DNA from: Verrucomicrobiia bacterium
GTDB lineage: Bacteria; Verrucomicrobiota; Verrucomicrobiia; Limisphaerales; UBA11358
NCBI GenBank assembly: GCA_031290985.1
Contig: JARLJW010000097.1
Coordinates: 1-46,592 of the forward strand
Direction of reading: 5' to 3'
Length of the DNA: 46,592 nucleotides
The translations under genes and the position numbers were made by a program. Below are positions 38,613 to 46,518 of this stretch, piece after piece. How positions within the stretch are numbered: the first letter of the stretch is position 1; each line of letters opens with the position of its first letter. The notes beneath the pieces are model-generated. The model saw only the letters and a list, made by a program, of their open reading frames with translations, was not told the DNA's origin and did not search any database.

Positions 38613-39163
38613 TCGCGCTCCAATCCGACCATCTTTTATTTCAACTGACGAACGGGGAATGCGTGCCGTGTTCGGCGGAGATGATCACGATCGAGATCGC
38701 CGGGAATTCGGAGGGGTTCTTGGATCCGGAGACGCTGCGGCACGCGGCGGCATCGGTGTTCCATTATTTCAAGGTGGAGCTGGAGCGGGAGTCGGTGACG
38801 GTGGGTGAATTTGCGCTGGCGCTGGAGAAGGCGCTGCACGGGCTGGGCATGACCTTGTACGCGGACCACTCGGTGGGGGACGGCGAGACGCGGGAGTCCA
38901 ACCTGGACCAGATTGCGCGGGAGAACGCGGAGAATCTGGAGCTGTTCTTTTTTCCCCGGCTGCGGGACGTGCTGCGGGCGCAACTGCGGCATTCGCCACG
39001 GGTGGTGCGGTTCCGCGGGTTGCGCGGCTGCGCGAAGCAACTGGCGGGCGCGCAACGCTGGAGCGCGCGGTGCGAGCGGATGCAGGAGCAGATCGTGGAT
39101 TACCTGCGCGAATGCCTGGTGGCGGAGCCGGAGCAGAATGAATGCGCGCTGGTGGTGGAGTAG
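38609..39163 (+). CDS. Protein of unknown function coupled to nrdR
   Basis: The 184-residue product is soluble, with no signal peptide. The first third resembles nothing recognised (MIALQSDHLLFQLTNGECVPCSAEM). The middle is helical and acidic (FHYFKVELERESVTVGEF) and the C-terminal part is basic and helical with several Cys. The ATG overlaps the nrdR stop (ATGA), so translation is coupled and the products are made together. A role in nucleotide reduction or in NrdR signalling is inferred from position only. Confidence 0.75.
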   Translation: MIALQSDHLLFQLTNGECVPCSAEMITIEIAGNSEGFLDPETLRHAAASVFHYFKVELERESVTVGEFALALEKALHGLGMTLYADHSVGDGETRESNLDQIARENAENLELFFFPRLRDVLRAQLRHSPRVVRFRGLRGCAKQLAGAQRWSARCERMQEQIVDYLRECLVAEPEQNECALVVE

Positions 39164-39239
39164 CTTTTAATTTTAAGTTGAGCCCTGCCGCCCGGTTGGC
39201 TTTTCAACCAAACCCTTGAAATTTACAATTTAAAACTCC

Positions 39240-39581
39240 ATGAAAACCCTTTTTGAGAAGATCGCCGCGCGGGAGATTCCGGCGGTGATCGTGTATGAGG
39301 ATGATTTTGTGATCGCGTTCCGCGACATCAATCCGCAGGCGCCGACGCACATCGTCATCGTGCCGAAGAAGCCCGTCCCGCGGATGGCGGAGGCGGAGGC
39401 GGAGGACCAGGCGCTGTTGGGGCATCTGCTGTTGAAGGCTGCGGCCGTGGCGGAGGAAACCGGCCTGGCGAAAACCGGCTACCGGCTGGTGATCAACAAT
39501 GGGCCGGATGGCGGCGAAACGGTGCCGCATCTGCATTGTCATATTTTGGGCGGGCGGCATATGCAGTGGCCGCCGGGGTGA
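39240..39581 (+). CDS. HIT family protein (HINT-like nucleotide hydrolase)
   Basis: Histidine-triad proteins hydrolyse purine nucleoside phosphoramidates or similar nucleotides. The 113-residue product has normal HINT length. The triad HLHCHIL is at 97-103 with H97, H99 and H101. Segments CDD-like YEDDFVIAFRDINPQAPTH and VINNGPDGGETVPH match the family. It lies 76 bases after the nrdR partner; the gap has an imperfect AT-rich inverted repeat only. Confidence 0.93.
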   Translation: MKTLFEKIAAREIPAVIVYEDDFVIAFRDINPQAPTHIVIVPKKPVPRMAEAEAEDQALLGHLLLKAAAVAEETGLAKTGYRLVINNGPDGGETVPHLHCHILGGRHMQWPPG

Positions 39582-39724
39582 GGGGGCGCACAAGCGCCAA
39601 TGACGAAGCACGACTGACGAATGGCGTTTGCGACAGCCTTGTAAAAAATTGGCGGCAAATTTACGGCAGGCGCTGGCGGAACATGGGAAAAACGGGGCTG
39701 GAACAAGCGTCGCAGAGTTGATTT

Positions 39725-40360
39725 ATGGATAACCCGATACTTTTATTTTTAGTCGTATTCCCGTTGCTGCTGGTCGTCCAGATTTATTTTCTGGTGCGGA
39801 AGATGAGCGAGCCGGAAAAGATGCTCAAACCGATCGAGCGCGGCCTGGGGCCGTCGAAGGAACAGTTCATCGGCGGCCACAAGGCGTGGCTGGATTCGCA
39901 GAACCTGGACTGGCTGACCTGTTTTCAATTTGGCATCGTCCAAACGGCGGTGTTTCAGCAAAGAGGTGCCACGCGATTTTTTGCCTTCCACTTTCACCAG
40001 CAAAAAATCACCTATGAAATCTCGAGCAATTTTCGGGAGGACTCGTACTTGGAAACCAGCACGAGCGGGAACGCGGGGATGTTTCCGGCGCGGCCGAACG
40101 TTTACAAGCAATCTTTCCCCGGCCTGACGCCGGAGCAGGCCTGGGAACGCCATCTGGAGGGCGAAGCCTACCTGATGCAGAAATTCGGCCTCAGCCTGGA
40201 GCCGCTAAACCAGCCGTATGAACAGAAATTGCTGGGTGCATTGCGGATGACGATGATGTATGTGCGCTCCATACCGTTCTACCCGTTCCGGGCGTTGTAT
40301 TGGTTTTTTGTGACGCGCTTTGCGATGAGGAACAAATCGATCCAGCAGCAGTTTCCTTAG
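39725..40360 (+). CDS. Membrane-anchored protein of unknown function
   Basis: The 211-residue product starts with a strong hydrophobic helix (PILLFLVVFPLLLVVQIYFLV, about 4-24), then a soluble domain with many aromatic residues (LTCFQFGIVQTAVFQQRGATRFFAFHF). A second weaker hydrophobic stretch lies near the C terminus (IPFYPFRALYWFFVTRFAM). No family is recognised. It may be an inner-membrane protein with a cytoplasmic sensor-like domain. The 143 bases before it hold nothing identifiable. Confidence 0.65.
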   Translation: MDNPILLFLVVFPLLLVVQIYFLVRKMSEPEKMLKPIERGLGPSKEQFIGGHKAWLDSQNLDWLTCFQFGIVQTAVFQQRGATRFFAFHFHQQKITYEISSNFREDSYLETSTSGNAGMFPARPNVYKQSFPGLTPEQAWERHLEGEAYLMQKFGLSLEPLNQPYEQKLLGALRMTMMYVRSIPFYPFRALYWFFVTRFAMRNKSIQQQFP

Positions 40361-40377
40361 GACTTGTTTTCAAAATA

Positions 40378-40502
40378 CGGAGTGCGGCCGTCCCGGCGGC
40401 AGCCATTTTCAAAGTGCGCAGGGCTGGCGTACATTTCACGCGGCCTGATTGACGACAGTTGCTGCGCCCGAGGAGTGCGAGCCGCACGGGCAGGCGCACT
40501 CC
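40378..40502. repeat. GGAGTGCG/CGCACTCC inverted repeat region
   Basis: Between the convergent ends of two unknown genes, GGAGTGCG (40472-40479) faces CGCACTCC (40495-40502), and GGAGTGCG also occurs near 40380. This looks like another dispersed intergenic repeat and may act as a two-way terminator. No gene is seen here. Confidence 0.5.
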
Positions 40503-40539
40503 GTCAACCGTGGGTTTTGATTTTGAATGCACGCTCCGG

Positions 40540-41082
40540 TCAGGCGTCATTGGTTTCACAAATCTCAAGTTGCAGCAGGTGGCGCGTCTTGGCATCGAGG
40601 AAGGCGTCCACGACGTTTTTGTGGAGGATAAAGGTCTGGATCGAGCCATCGTCACCGGGATTGTTTTCGAGGGGTTGACCGAAGCAAGCGATGAGATCCG
40701 GCAGGTTGCTGGAACTGTTCAACGCATGTCGTTTTCCGTCCGGGGTGATGATCACGGGACGGCCCGGGCCGAGTTTGCTTTGCTTGCCCTCATCAAAACC
40801 GCTGGCCACGGCGAGGACAACCCCGATCAATTTATCGCCGGCAAATTGGAGGCTCAGACCGGCTTGGTTGTAGAAGAGGTCGAGATATTCATCGAGGCGT
40901 TCGAAATCATCGCAGCGGCCGAACGGGCGGGCGGCGGCAAAGGTGCCGCCCAGCGGCAGGCCATTGAGGGTGCGGGCTTTCAGGTCGTAAACGAGTTCCG
41001 GCCGGCCGGAGGGCGGCCAGGCGGCGGTGGGATTGGGCTCGGGCTCGCGGCGACCGAACAATTTGTTGAGGGAGTTGAACAT
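40540..41082 (-). CDS. Conserved-looking protein of unknown function
   Basis: The 180-residue product is soluble. It begins MFNSLNKLFGRREPEPNP and contains two short regular segments (GLPLGGTFAAARPFGRCDDFERL; GLSLQFAGDKLIGVVLAV) that look like a mixed alpha/beta domain, with a C-terminal helical stretch. No domain is named with confidence. It lies 36 bases after the small protein at 41119-41373 on the same strand, so the two are probably co-transcribed. Confidence 0.65.
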   Translation of the reverse strand: MFNSLNKLFGRREPEPNPTAAWPPSGRPELVYDLKARTLNGLPLGGTFAAARPFGRCDDFERLDEYLDLFYNQAGLSLQFAGDKLIGVVLAVASGFDEGKQSKLGPGRPVIITPDGKRHALNSSSNLPDLIACFGQPLENNPGDDGSIQTFILHKNVVDAFLDAKTRHLLQLEICETNDA

Positions 41083-41118
41083 GGTTTTAAAATTTCTTCC
41101 GGTTGTTGGAGTTTCCGG

Positions 41119-41373
41119 TCAACGGGCGTCTTCGTCCTGGTCCAGCCGACGGCGGGCCATCAAGGGGCCGAAGGGGGAATCGGGGGAACGGGCGAATTCG
41201 CGGAGGCCGCCCTCGTCCGGGCCGACGAGTTCGACGCGAACGAGGAAGACATCGGAGCGTTTATGGTCGTTAAAATAATCCACGGCCGCAACTGCGGAGG
41301 CGGCAGAGTACTCATCCACATACAGCTTGTCCTGATGCCGCCAGTGCACATGGTACTTGAACAGGGCTTGCAT
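41119..41373 (-). CDS. Small protein, unknown, possibly stress or phage-like
   Basis: The 84-residue product begins MQALFKYHVHWRHQDKLYVDEYSAASAVAAVDYF and has a beta-alpha-beta look with a polar, Arg/Asp-rich end. No membrane segment or signal. It is the first of a two-gene unit. Function is not recognised. The 159 bases between it and the dihydropteroate-synthase-like gene hold nothing identifiable. Confidence 0.55.
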   Translation of the reverse strand: MQALFKYHVHWRHQDKLYVDEYSAASAVAAVDYFNDHKRSDVFLVRVELVGPDEGGLREFARSPDSPFGPLMARRRLDQDEDAR

Positions 41374-41532
41374 AGGGATATGGGATGCGTGGGCTGGAGG
41401 CGACTTTAGGGTGAGTGTTCCTTGAGGTCAAGGCGTGTCTCCGGGGGCAGGCAATGAGTTGGTTAATTTGTGAGGTGAGCGGGTGAGCAACAAGGTTTAA
41501 CCCCGGCCGGCGCCGCGCCTCGTTGCGGGCGG

Positions 41533-42420
41533 TTAATACACCTTCATCGTGTCGAGCACGGCCTTGATGCGCGGGACTTCATGCGTGCGCAGCAGATCCG
41601 TTTTTCCCAGCGCGGCGAGCACGGCAAAAAACGGTTCGGCGCAGCGGACTTCTTCGCCGAAATATTCAAAGGCGTGCGGCAGGGCGTGGCAGATGGGAAA
41701 GCCGAGTTCGCGCAGGCGGAAGGTGTTCAGGAAGACGTTCAACTGGTGCCGCACGCGCACGGCGCTGTCCTGCAGGTTGCGGTAGTAGAAGCCGAGGCCG
41801 GGGTCGAGGAAGATTTTTTGGACGCCGTTGCGCCGGGCGGTCTCGATCTGGCGCGCAAAGAATTCGCGCAGCAGGGGGATGGGGTCGGCGCTGAGGTCGA
41901 AATCGCCGACTTCACGGACGTTTTTGCCGGCGACGTAACAGATGATGACGGCGGCATCGTGGGCGGCGACGAGTTGGAAGATTTCATCGGAGGCCGCGGT
42001 GCCGGTGAGGTTCAGGATGTTGGCGCCGGCCTCCAGGCTGGCGCGGGTGATGGCGGGGGAGTAGGTCTCGACGGAGACGAGGATTTTTTCGGCGCGCAGG
42101 CCCTGAATGACAGGGATGAGCCGGGATTGCTGCATCGCATCGTCGACGCGCGCGGCGTGGGCGAGGGTGGATTCGGCGCCGACATCGACGATGTAGGCGC
42201 CCTGGGCGGCGAGGACTTTGCCGCGCTGGATGGCGGTGTCGGCGCTGAGGCAGATGCTTTCGCGATACCAGGAGTCGGCGGAGAGGTTCACGACGCCCAT
42301 GATCGCGGGGGGCGAGCCGGCGGCGAATTGCTGGCCGCCCAGCGCAAAGGACTGCACCCCGGCCCCGGCGGCGGCGCGGTTCGATTCGAGCAACCCGGCG
42401 AGATGTTCGAGCGAGAGCAT
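41533..42420 (-). CDS. Dihydropteroate-synthase-like pterin-binding protein
   Basis: The 295-residue product follows the DHPS barrel: IMGVVNLSADSWYRES at the first strand, GAYIVDVGAESTLAHA, VETYSPAITRASLEAGANIL, IFLDPGLGFYY and a terminal LRTHEVPRIKAVLD that keeps the RxH of the substrate loop. The GxSRK segment that carries the catalytic Lys of FolP is not present (FPICHALPHAFEYF instead), and the first-strand loop lacks the canonical PDSFSDGG. It may bind a pterin or folate-like ligand without being the biosynthetic enzyme. It is divergent from the thioredoxin gene. The ATG at 42420 is preferred to longer frames. Confidence 0.8.
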   Translation of the reverse strand: MLSLEHLAGLLESNRAAAGAGVQSFALGGQQFAAGSPPAIMGVVNLSADSWYRESICLSADTAIQRGKVLAAQGAYIVDVGAESTLAHAARVDDAMQQSRLIPVIQGLRAEKILVSVETYSPAITRASLEAGANILNLTGTAASDEIFQLVAAHDAAVIICYVAGKNVREVGDFDLSADPIPLLREFFARQIETARRNGVQKIFLDPGLGFYYRNLQDSAVRVRHQLNVFLNTFRLRELGFPICHALPHAFEYFGEEVRCAEPFFAVLAALGKTDLLRTHEVPRIKAVLDTMKVY

Positions 42421-42513
42421 GGGCGCATCGTACGGGAGAACGGGCGTTTCCGCCAACAGATTGGCGGCGAAAAAAGTTTTGCACGGACGTTTGCCGGCGG
42501 TAGATTCAGGGGA

Positions 42514-42948
42514 ATGAATTTGCGTGCGTGCGTCAAGATTTTGCCGTTGGGTCTGCTGGCCGCGGGCCTTTATCTGGTCACGGGCTGTGATCATGCGGCG
42601 GCGCTGAACCAGTCCACGGCGAACGTGAAGCACATCACGCAGACGGAGTTTGAGGCGGAGGTCACCCGCGCGACCAACACCATCGTGGCGGATTTTTATG
42701 CGACGTGGTGCGGGCCGTGCCAGATACTGACGCCGATGCTGGACCGGCTGGCCGGCGGTTACACGGACAAGCTCAAGTTCATCAAGATCAACGTGGATGA
42801 GTCGCCGGGGCTGGCCCAGAACTTTCACGCGGGGGAACTGCCGCTGATGCTGCTGTTCAAGGACGGCAAGGTGGCCGGCCGCTTTCAGGGCCTGCCCACG
42901 GAGGCGGAGCTGAAAGCCCGGCTGGATGCGTTCGTCGCCGGCAAGTGA
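42514..42948 (+). CDS. Lipoprotein thioredoxin
   Basis: The 144-residue product has a lipobox LVTGC (Cys25) after a hydrophobic leader, so it should be anchored on the outer face of a membrane. The thioredoxin domain follows with the active site WCGPC (65-69) in ADFYATWCGPCQILTPML, and the cis-Pro segment GELPLMLLFKDG. It probably acts as a thiol-disulfide reductase in the periplasm. It ends 11 bases before the convergent DUF192 gene. Confidence 0.92.
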   Translation: MNLRACVKILPLGLLAAGLYLVTGCDHAAALNQSTANVKHITQTEFEAEVTRATNTIVADFYATWCGPCQILTPMLDRLAGGYTDKLKFIKINVDESPGLAQNFHAGELPLMLLFKDGKVAGRFQGLPTEAELKARLDAFVAGK

Positions 42949-42959
42949 ATGCAAGTGAA

Positions 42960-43493
42960 TCATGGTGCGCCTTGCAGGAAGGTAATCCGCAGGGAGCCTT
43001 TCTCGGTGGTGACCGGGGTGCCGGGGCTGATGTGATGTTTGTCAAACCAGCCGTCCTGGGTTTCGAGGACAAAGCGGATGTTTTCGCTGGCGGCCTTCAC
43101 GCCGTTGGTGTCGTTCTTTTCGAGATGATGAATTTCTTCGATGATGCCATCGGGGTTGATGTAGGCGGCGGAGATGGATTCGGGACAGTTTTTCATCCAG
43201 AAATTTGCCCGCTGCGTGGAGGGCAGCACGAAGAGCATCGCATCGGTCTCCTGGATGTTGGTGCGAAACATCATGCCGGTCATCTCTTCCTGCTCGGTAA
43301 GGGCCAGTTCGGCGTCGAAGGTCTCGGGCCCAAGATAGATTTTCATCGTGCGCAACCTGGGTTGCGCCTGTTTGGGCAGGATGTCGTCGAGGGAGATCGC
43401 GGCGGCCTGCTCAGGTGCCGGCGCGGTGGGCTTGGTGCAACCGGCGAAGAGCATCGCCGCGAGCAGCAGGGCCAGATGACATTTGAAATTCAC
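42960..43493 (-). CDS. DUF192 lipoprotein
   Basis: The 177-residue product starts at GTG 43493 (MNFKCHLALLLAAMLFAGC), with lipidated Cys19. The domain of unknown function 192 pattern is visible: RLRTMKIYLGPETFDAELA, the LTEQEEMTGMMFRTNI block, MLFVLPSTQRANFWMKN (conserved FWMKN) and a C-terminal beta part. These proteins are widespread, with unclear role. The long open frame further upstream is antisense to feoA and feoB and is rejected. Confidence 0.87.
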   Translation of the reverse strand: MNFKCHLALLLAAMLFAGCTKPTAPAPEQAAAISLDDILPKQAQPRLRTMKIYLGPETFDAELALTEQEEMTGMMFRTNIQETDAMLFVLPSTQRANFWMKNCPESISAAYINPDGIIEEIHHLEKNDTNGVKAASENIRFVLETQDGWFDKHHISPGTPVTTEKGSLRITFLQGAP

Positions 43494-43547
43494 GCGGACA
43501 AACTGCCTGACCTGCCGTTTTTTTTCAACGGAAACCAAGGCTATATC

Positions 43548-43605
43548 GTTAGCGGCAGGCAAATCCACGATCTTGCCGCATTTTGTTGTGCAAACCACCG
43601 CTAAC
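43548..43605. promoter_or_regulatory. Inverted repeat GTTAGCGG/CCGCTAAC before feoA
   Basis: Between the divergent DUF192 and feoA genes, GTTAGCGG (43548-43555) faces CCGCTAAC (43598-43605) across 42 bases. It could be an operator for iron regulation, but it matches no box recognised here. Confidence 0.3.
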
Positions 43606-43685
43606 AAATCGCAAGCCGGCGGCAGTGATGGGCGCGAACGCATGATATTGTTTAATAGTCCTGTCAACCCTCCGCTGTGGGGTGA

Positions 43686-43713
43686 TTGACTTGTGCGCCA
43701 GAAACCGTATTTT
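43686..43713 (+). promoter_or_regulatory. Candidate sigma-70 promoter of feoAB
   Basis: TTGACT (43686-43691) and TATTTT (43708-43713) are separated by 16 bases. Transcription would begin near 43720, just before ATG 43732. This supports the ATG over an upstream GTG at 43693, which would lie inside the promoter. Confidence 0.5.
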
Positions 43714-43731
43714 GCAATCACCGTGACAACC

Positions 43732-44010
43732 ATGGTACAACCCGCCGCCACCGTGCGGCTCGATGAACTGCCCCCGCGCGTGTGCGCCGTCGTGCGGCAG
43801 GTCGAGACGGACGATGAGGACACGCAGCGGCTCAAGGCGCTGGGCGTCTGCCTCGGCCGGCGCGTGGAACTCGTCCGCGTGGGCGATCCGCTCATCTTGA
43901 AAATCTTTGGCTCACGCCTCGGTATCTCGGCCGAGCTGGCCCGGCGCGTGCGCGTGGAAATCTGCCAGCCCGGCCATTGCGCGTTGAAGGAAGAGCACGA
44001 GGGCGCATGA
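43732..44010 (+). CDS. feoA: Ferrous iron transport protein A
   Basis: FeoA is the small SH3-like partner of FeoB. The 92-residue product has the family landmarks LDELPPRVCAVVRQV, KALGVCLGRRVELVR, GDPLILKIFGSRLGISAELARRV. ATG 43732 is chosen on promoter position. The stop overlaps feoB (ATGA), so production is coupled. Confidence 0.92.
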   Translation: MVQPAATVRLDELPPRVCAVVRQVETDDEDTQRLKALGVCLGRRVELVRVGDPLILKIFGSRLGISAELARRVRVEICQPGHCALKEEHEGA

Positions 44011-46028
44011 GCGCGTGTCACGATCCCGCACCCGCGCCGTCGCTGCACCACTCCTTCACCCTGGCGCTGGTCGGCAATCCCAACGCGGGCAAGACCACCC
44101 TTTTCAATGCGCTGACCGGCTTGCGCGCCAAGACGGCCAATTTCCCCGGCACCACCGTCGAGCGCAAGGTCGGCCGGCTCCACCTGAACCACAAGCAGGT
44201 CATCGTCGTGGATCTCCCGGGCCTCTACAGCCTCGACAGCAAATCGCCCGATGAAAAACTCGCCGCCGATGCCTTGCAGGGCAAGCTCGAGCACACCGCG
44301 CCCGACGCCGCGCTCATCGTCGTGGACGCCACGAATCTGGAACGCAACCTCTTTCTCGTCAGCCAGGTTTTGGAGCTGAAGAAATGCCCAGTGATCGTGG
44401 CGCTGAACATGATGGACATGGCGCGGCGCGACGGCATCCGCATCGACGTCGCGAAATTGCGCAAGGAACTGGGCTGCGTGGTGATCCCCGTGGCGGCCCG
44501 CAATGGCGAGGGCGTGGAGGAACTCAAAACCGAGTTGGACCGCCTGGTGACCGGCGCGATGCCCGAGGCCCTGGACCATGCCGACCCGGGCTGCGCCGGC
44601 TGCACGGGTTGCACCTTCCAGGCGCGCTACGAATGGACCGAGCAGATTTCCACGCGCGTCGTGGATGCCGCCGCCGTGCAACGTTCCGTGTGGACGGACA
44701 AGCTGGATGACATCCTCACGCATCCCGTTTTTGGCGTCGTGGTTTTCCACGTCGTGATGTTGTTCGTGTTCGCGCTCATTTTCTGGGCGGCCAAAATCCC
44801 GATGAACCTCATTGACCAGTTGTTCAGTCATCTGGGCGGCTGGGTCGGCTCGCTGGTTCCCGCCGGCGATCTGCAAAGCCTGCTTGTGAATGGCGTCGTG
44901 GGCGGCGTGGGGGGCATCCTGGTTTTTCTGCCGCAGATCTGCATCCTGTTTTTTGCGCTCTCGATCTTGGAAGACACCGGCTACCTGTCGCGCGCGGCGT
45001 TCGTGATGGACAAGATCATGCGGCGCTTCGGCCTGCCGGGCAAGGCGTTCGTGCCCATGCTCTCGGCGCACGCCTGCGCCATCCCGGCGATCATGTCCAC
45101 CCGCGTCATCGAGAACCCGCGCGACCGGCTGGTGACCATTCTCATCACGCCGTTGATGGCCTGTTCCGCGCGCATCCCGGTGTATGCGATGGTCACGGCG
45201 ATGATCTTCCCGAACTCGCCATTGAAGGCCGGGCTGGTCTTCACGGGCGCCTATGCCTTCGGCGTGGCCACCGCGCTGGTGATGGCCCTGATCTTCCGGG
45301 GCACGATTTTGCCCGGCGGCAGCAAGCCGTTGATGATCGAGCTGCCGCAATACCGTTTGCCCGGCCTGCGCGTGGCGCTGCTGCACACGTTCGACCGCGC
45401 CAAAATCTTCGTGAAGCAGGCGGGGACGATCATTCTCGCCATCTCGCTGGTCCTCTGGGCGCTCTCGTATTATCCCAAATCCGCGCCGCCCGCCGCCGCC
45501 GTGGCCTTGACCGCGCAGGCTGCGCAGGTGGAAAAGACCGGCGACGCCGCCCAGGCCGGCGAACTGCGCGCCGAGGCCGGCCGTTTGACCGCGCAACATT
45601 CCCTGCAAAACTCCTTCGCCGGCAAGATCGGCCACGTGCTGGAGCCGGCCATCGCGCCGCTCGGTTACGACTGGCAGATTGGCATTGGCATCTTCAGCTC
45701 GTTCGCCGCGCGCGAAGTCATCGTCTCCACGCTGGCGATTGTTTACGGCGTGGGCGAGGACGCGGCGGAGAACAACCGCACTTCGCTCTACGACTCCCTG
45801 CGCCGCGCCAAGCGCAGCGACGGCACCCCCATCTTCAACGTGGCGACCTGTGCCAGCCTGCTGGTGTTCTACATCCTCGCCGCACAATGCCTCTCCACCA
45901 CGGCGGTCGTCCGGCGCGAGACCGGCGGGTGGAAATGGCCGCTGTTCCAGATCGCGTACATGACCGGGCTGGCGTATTTCGCCGCGTTGATCGTGTACCA
46001 GACCTTGCGCCACTTCGGCCACGCCTGA
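44007..46028 (+). CDS. feoB: Ferrous iron transporter B
   Basis: FeoB imports ferrous iron through the inner membrane and has an N-terminal GTPase. The 673-residue product has G1 GNPNAGKT (23-30), a switch region TANFPGTTVERK, G3 DLPG (69-72) and G4 NMMD. A Cys-rich linker DPGCAGCTGCTF lies before the membrane part. The two Gate-type core regions (AFVMDKIMRRFGLPGKAFVPM; NPRDRLVTILITPLMACSARIPVY) and about eight helices follow. No FeoC is seen after it. ATG 44007 overlaps the feoA stop. Confidence 0.95.
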   Translation: MSACHDPAPAPSLHHSFTLALVGNPNAGKTTLFNALTGLRAKTANFPGTTVERKVGRLHLNHKQVIVVDLPGLYSLDSKSPDEKLAADALQGKLEHTAPDAALIVVDATNLERNLFLVSQVLELKKCPVIVALNMMDMARRDGIRIDVAKLRKELGCVVIPVAARNGEGVEELKTELDRLVTGAMPEALDHADPGCAGCTGCTFQARYEWTEQISTRVVDAAAVQRSVWTDKLDDILTHPVFGVVVFHVVMLFVFALIFWAAKIPMNLIDQLFSHLGGWVGSLVPAGDLQSLLVNGVVGGVGGILVFLPQICILFFALSILEDTGYLSRAAFVMDKIMRRFGLPGKAFVPMLSAHACAIPAIMSTRVIENPRDRLVTILITPLMACSARIPVYAMVTAMIFPNSPLKAGLVFTGAYAFGVATALVMALIFRGTILPGGSKPLMIELPQYRLPGLRVALLHTFDRAKIFVKQAGTIILAISLVLWALSYYPKSAPPAAAVALTAQAAQVEKTGDAAQAGELRAEAGRLTAQHSLQNSFAGKIGHVLEPAIAPLGYDWQIGIGIFSSFAAREVIVSTLAIVYGVGEDAAENNRTSLYDSLRRAKRSDGTPIFNVATCASLLVFYILAAQCLSTTAVVRRETGGWKWPLFQIAYMTGLAYFAALIVYQTLRHFGHA

Positions 46029-46035
46029 GGCAGAG

Positions 46036-46055
46036 TGCGCCCGTCCCCGGGCGCA
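46036..46055 (+). terminator. Hairpin after feoB
   Basis: TGCGCCCG and CGGGCGCA form an 8-bp stem with a 4-base loop, starting 8 bases after the feoB stop. A T-run does not follow, so termination may be factor-dependent. Confidence 0.45.
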
Positions 46056-46112
46056 GCAACATCCAAAAGAAAGAGCGCTTTCATGAACCCGCCGCGTCCT
46101 GGCTGGGGCGAA

Positions 46113-46144
46113 ACTTTTTACAGCAGGAAACGAAGGGAACGAAG
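46113..46144 (+). repeat. Dispersed intergenic repeat, copy 2
   Basis: Matches the minus-strand element at 190-221 at 29 of 32 positions. A GCCCCC-TTG-GGGG hairpin-like phrase of another dispersed type follows near 46208-46223. The whole 46056-46459 interval contains no gene. Confidence 0.7.
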
Positions 46145-46294
46145 AGATTAACAACCCTCGATCCACCATCCTCAATTCTCCACCCACGAGCGTCCGCCAC
46201 CCGCCCTTCGCCCCCTTGGGGGAGAAGGTGCCAGTAGGGCAGATGAGGAGGTTGCCCCCCGCCATAAAACGCATCGATAATATGGTTTTCATAT

Positions 46295-46390
46295 GATGGC
46301 ATGTGCGGCATCGCACCCGTACGCCAGTACTTTAACTTGGTTTAATTTACCTTAATTTGGTTTAACTTGATGGCCTGTCCGGCATCGGAC
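46295..46390. repeat. Imperfect direct repeats flanking an AT-rich spacer
   Basis: A 22-base phrase beginning GATGGC and ending in GCATCG-AC occurs at 46295-46316 and again at 46369-46390 (19 of 22 identical). Between them a short AT-rich tract (46331-46370) repeats variants of TTTAACTTGG four times. It is non-coding and low in GC compared with its surroundings, and may be a protein-binding or insertion region. Confidence 0.6.
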
Positions 46391-46459
46391 TTTTTGCGTT
46401 TTCATTGGCCTTTTTCAGTTATTTACCCCGCCAAAATCGGCCTCGTTTTTGCGGGTGCA

Positions 46460-46503
46460 GGTTCAGAACATAGGTAACGGAGATGGTTCAATACATAGGT
46501 AAC
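46460..46503 (+). mobile_element. Left end of an IS481-type element: doubled end motif
   Basis: GGTTCAGAACATAGGTAAC (46460-46478) and GGTTCAATACATAGGTAAC (46485-46503) are near-identical and 25 bases apart. They stand directly before a transposase start, as expected for the terminal repeat and a subterminal transposase-binding copy. The right end lies beyond the window. Confidence 0.65.
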
Positions 46504-46518
46504 ACTTCGAGAGGCAGA

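Noticed and set aside
41581..42513. Long plus-strand extension in front of the thioredoxin gene
   Set aside because: It is antisense to the DHPS-like gene, and the lipoprotein signal peptide of thioredoxin starts cleanly at 42514.
42960..46316. A 1118-codon open frame on the minus strand
   Set aside because: It is mostly antisense to feoA and feoB, whose families are certain. Only its last 178 codons (the DUF192 lipoprotein) are real.
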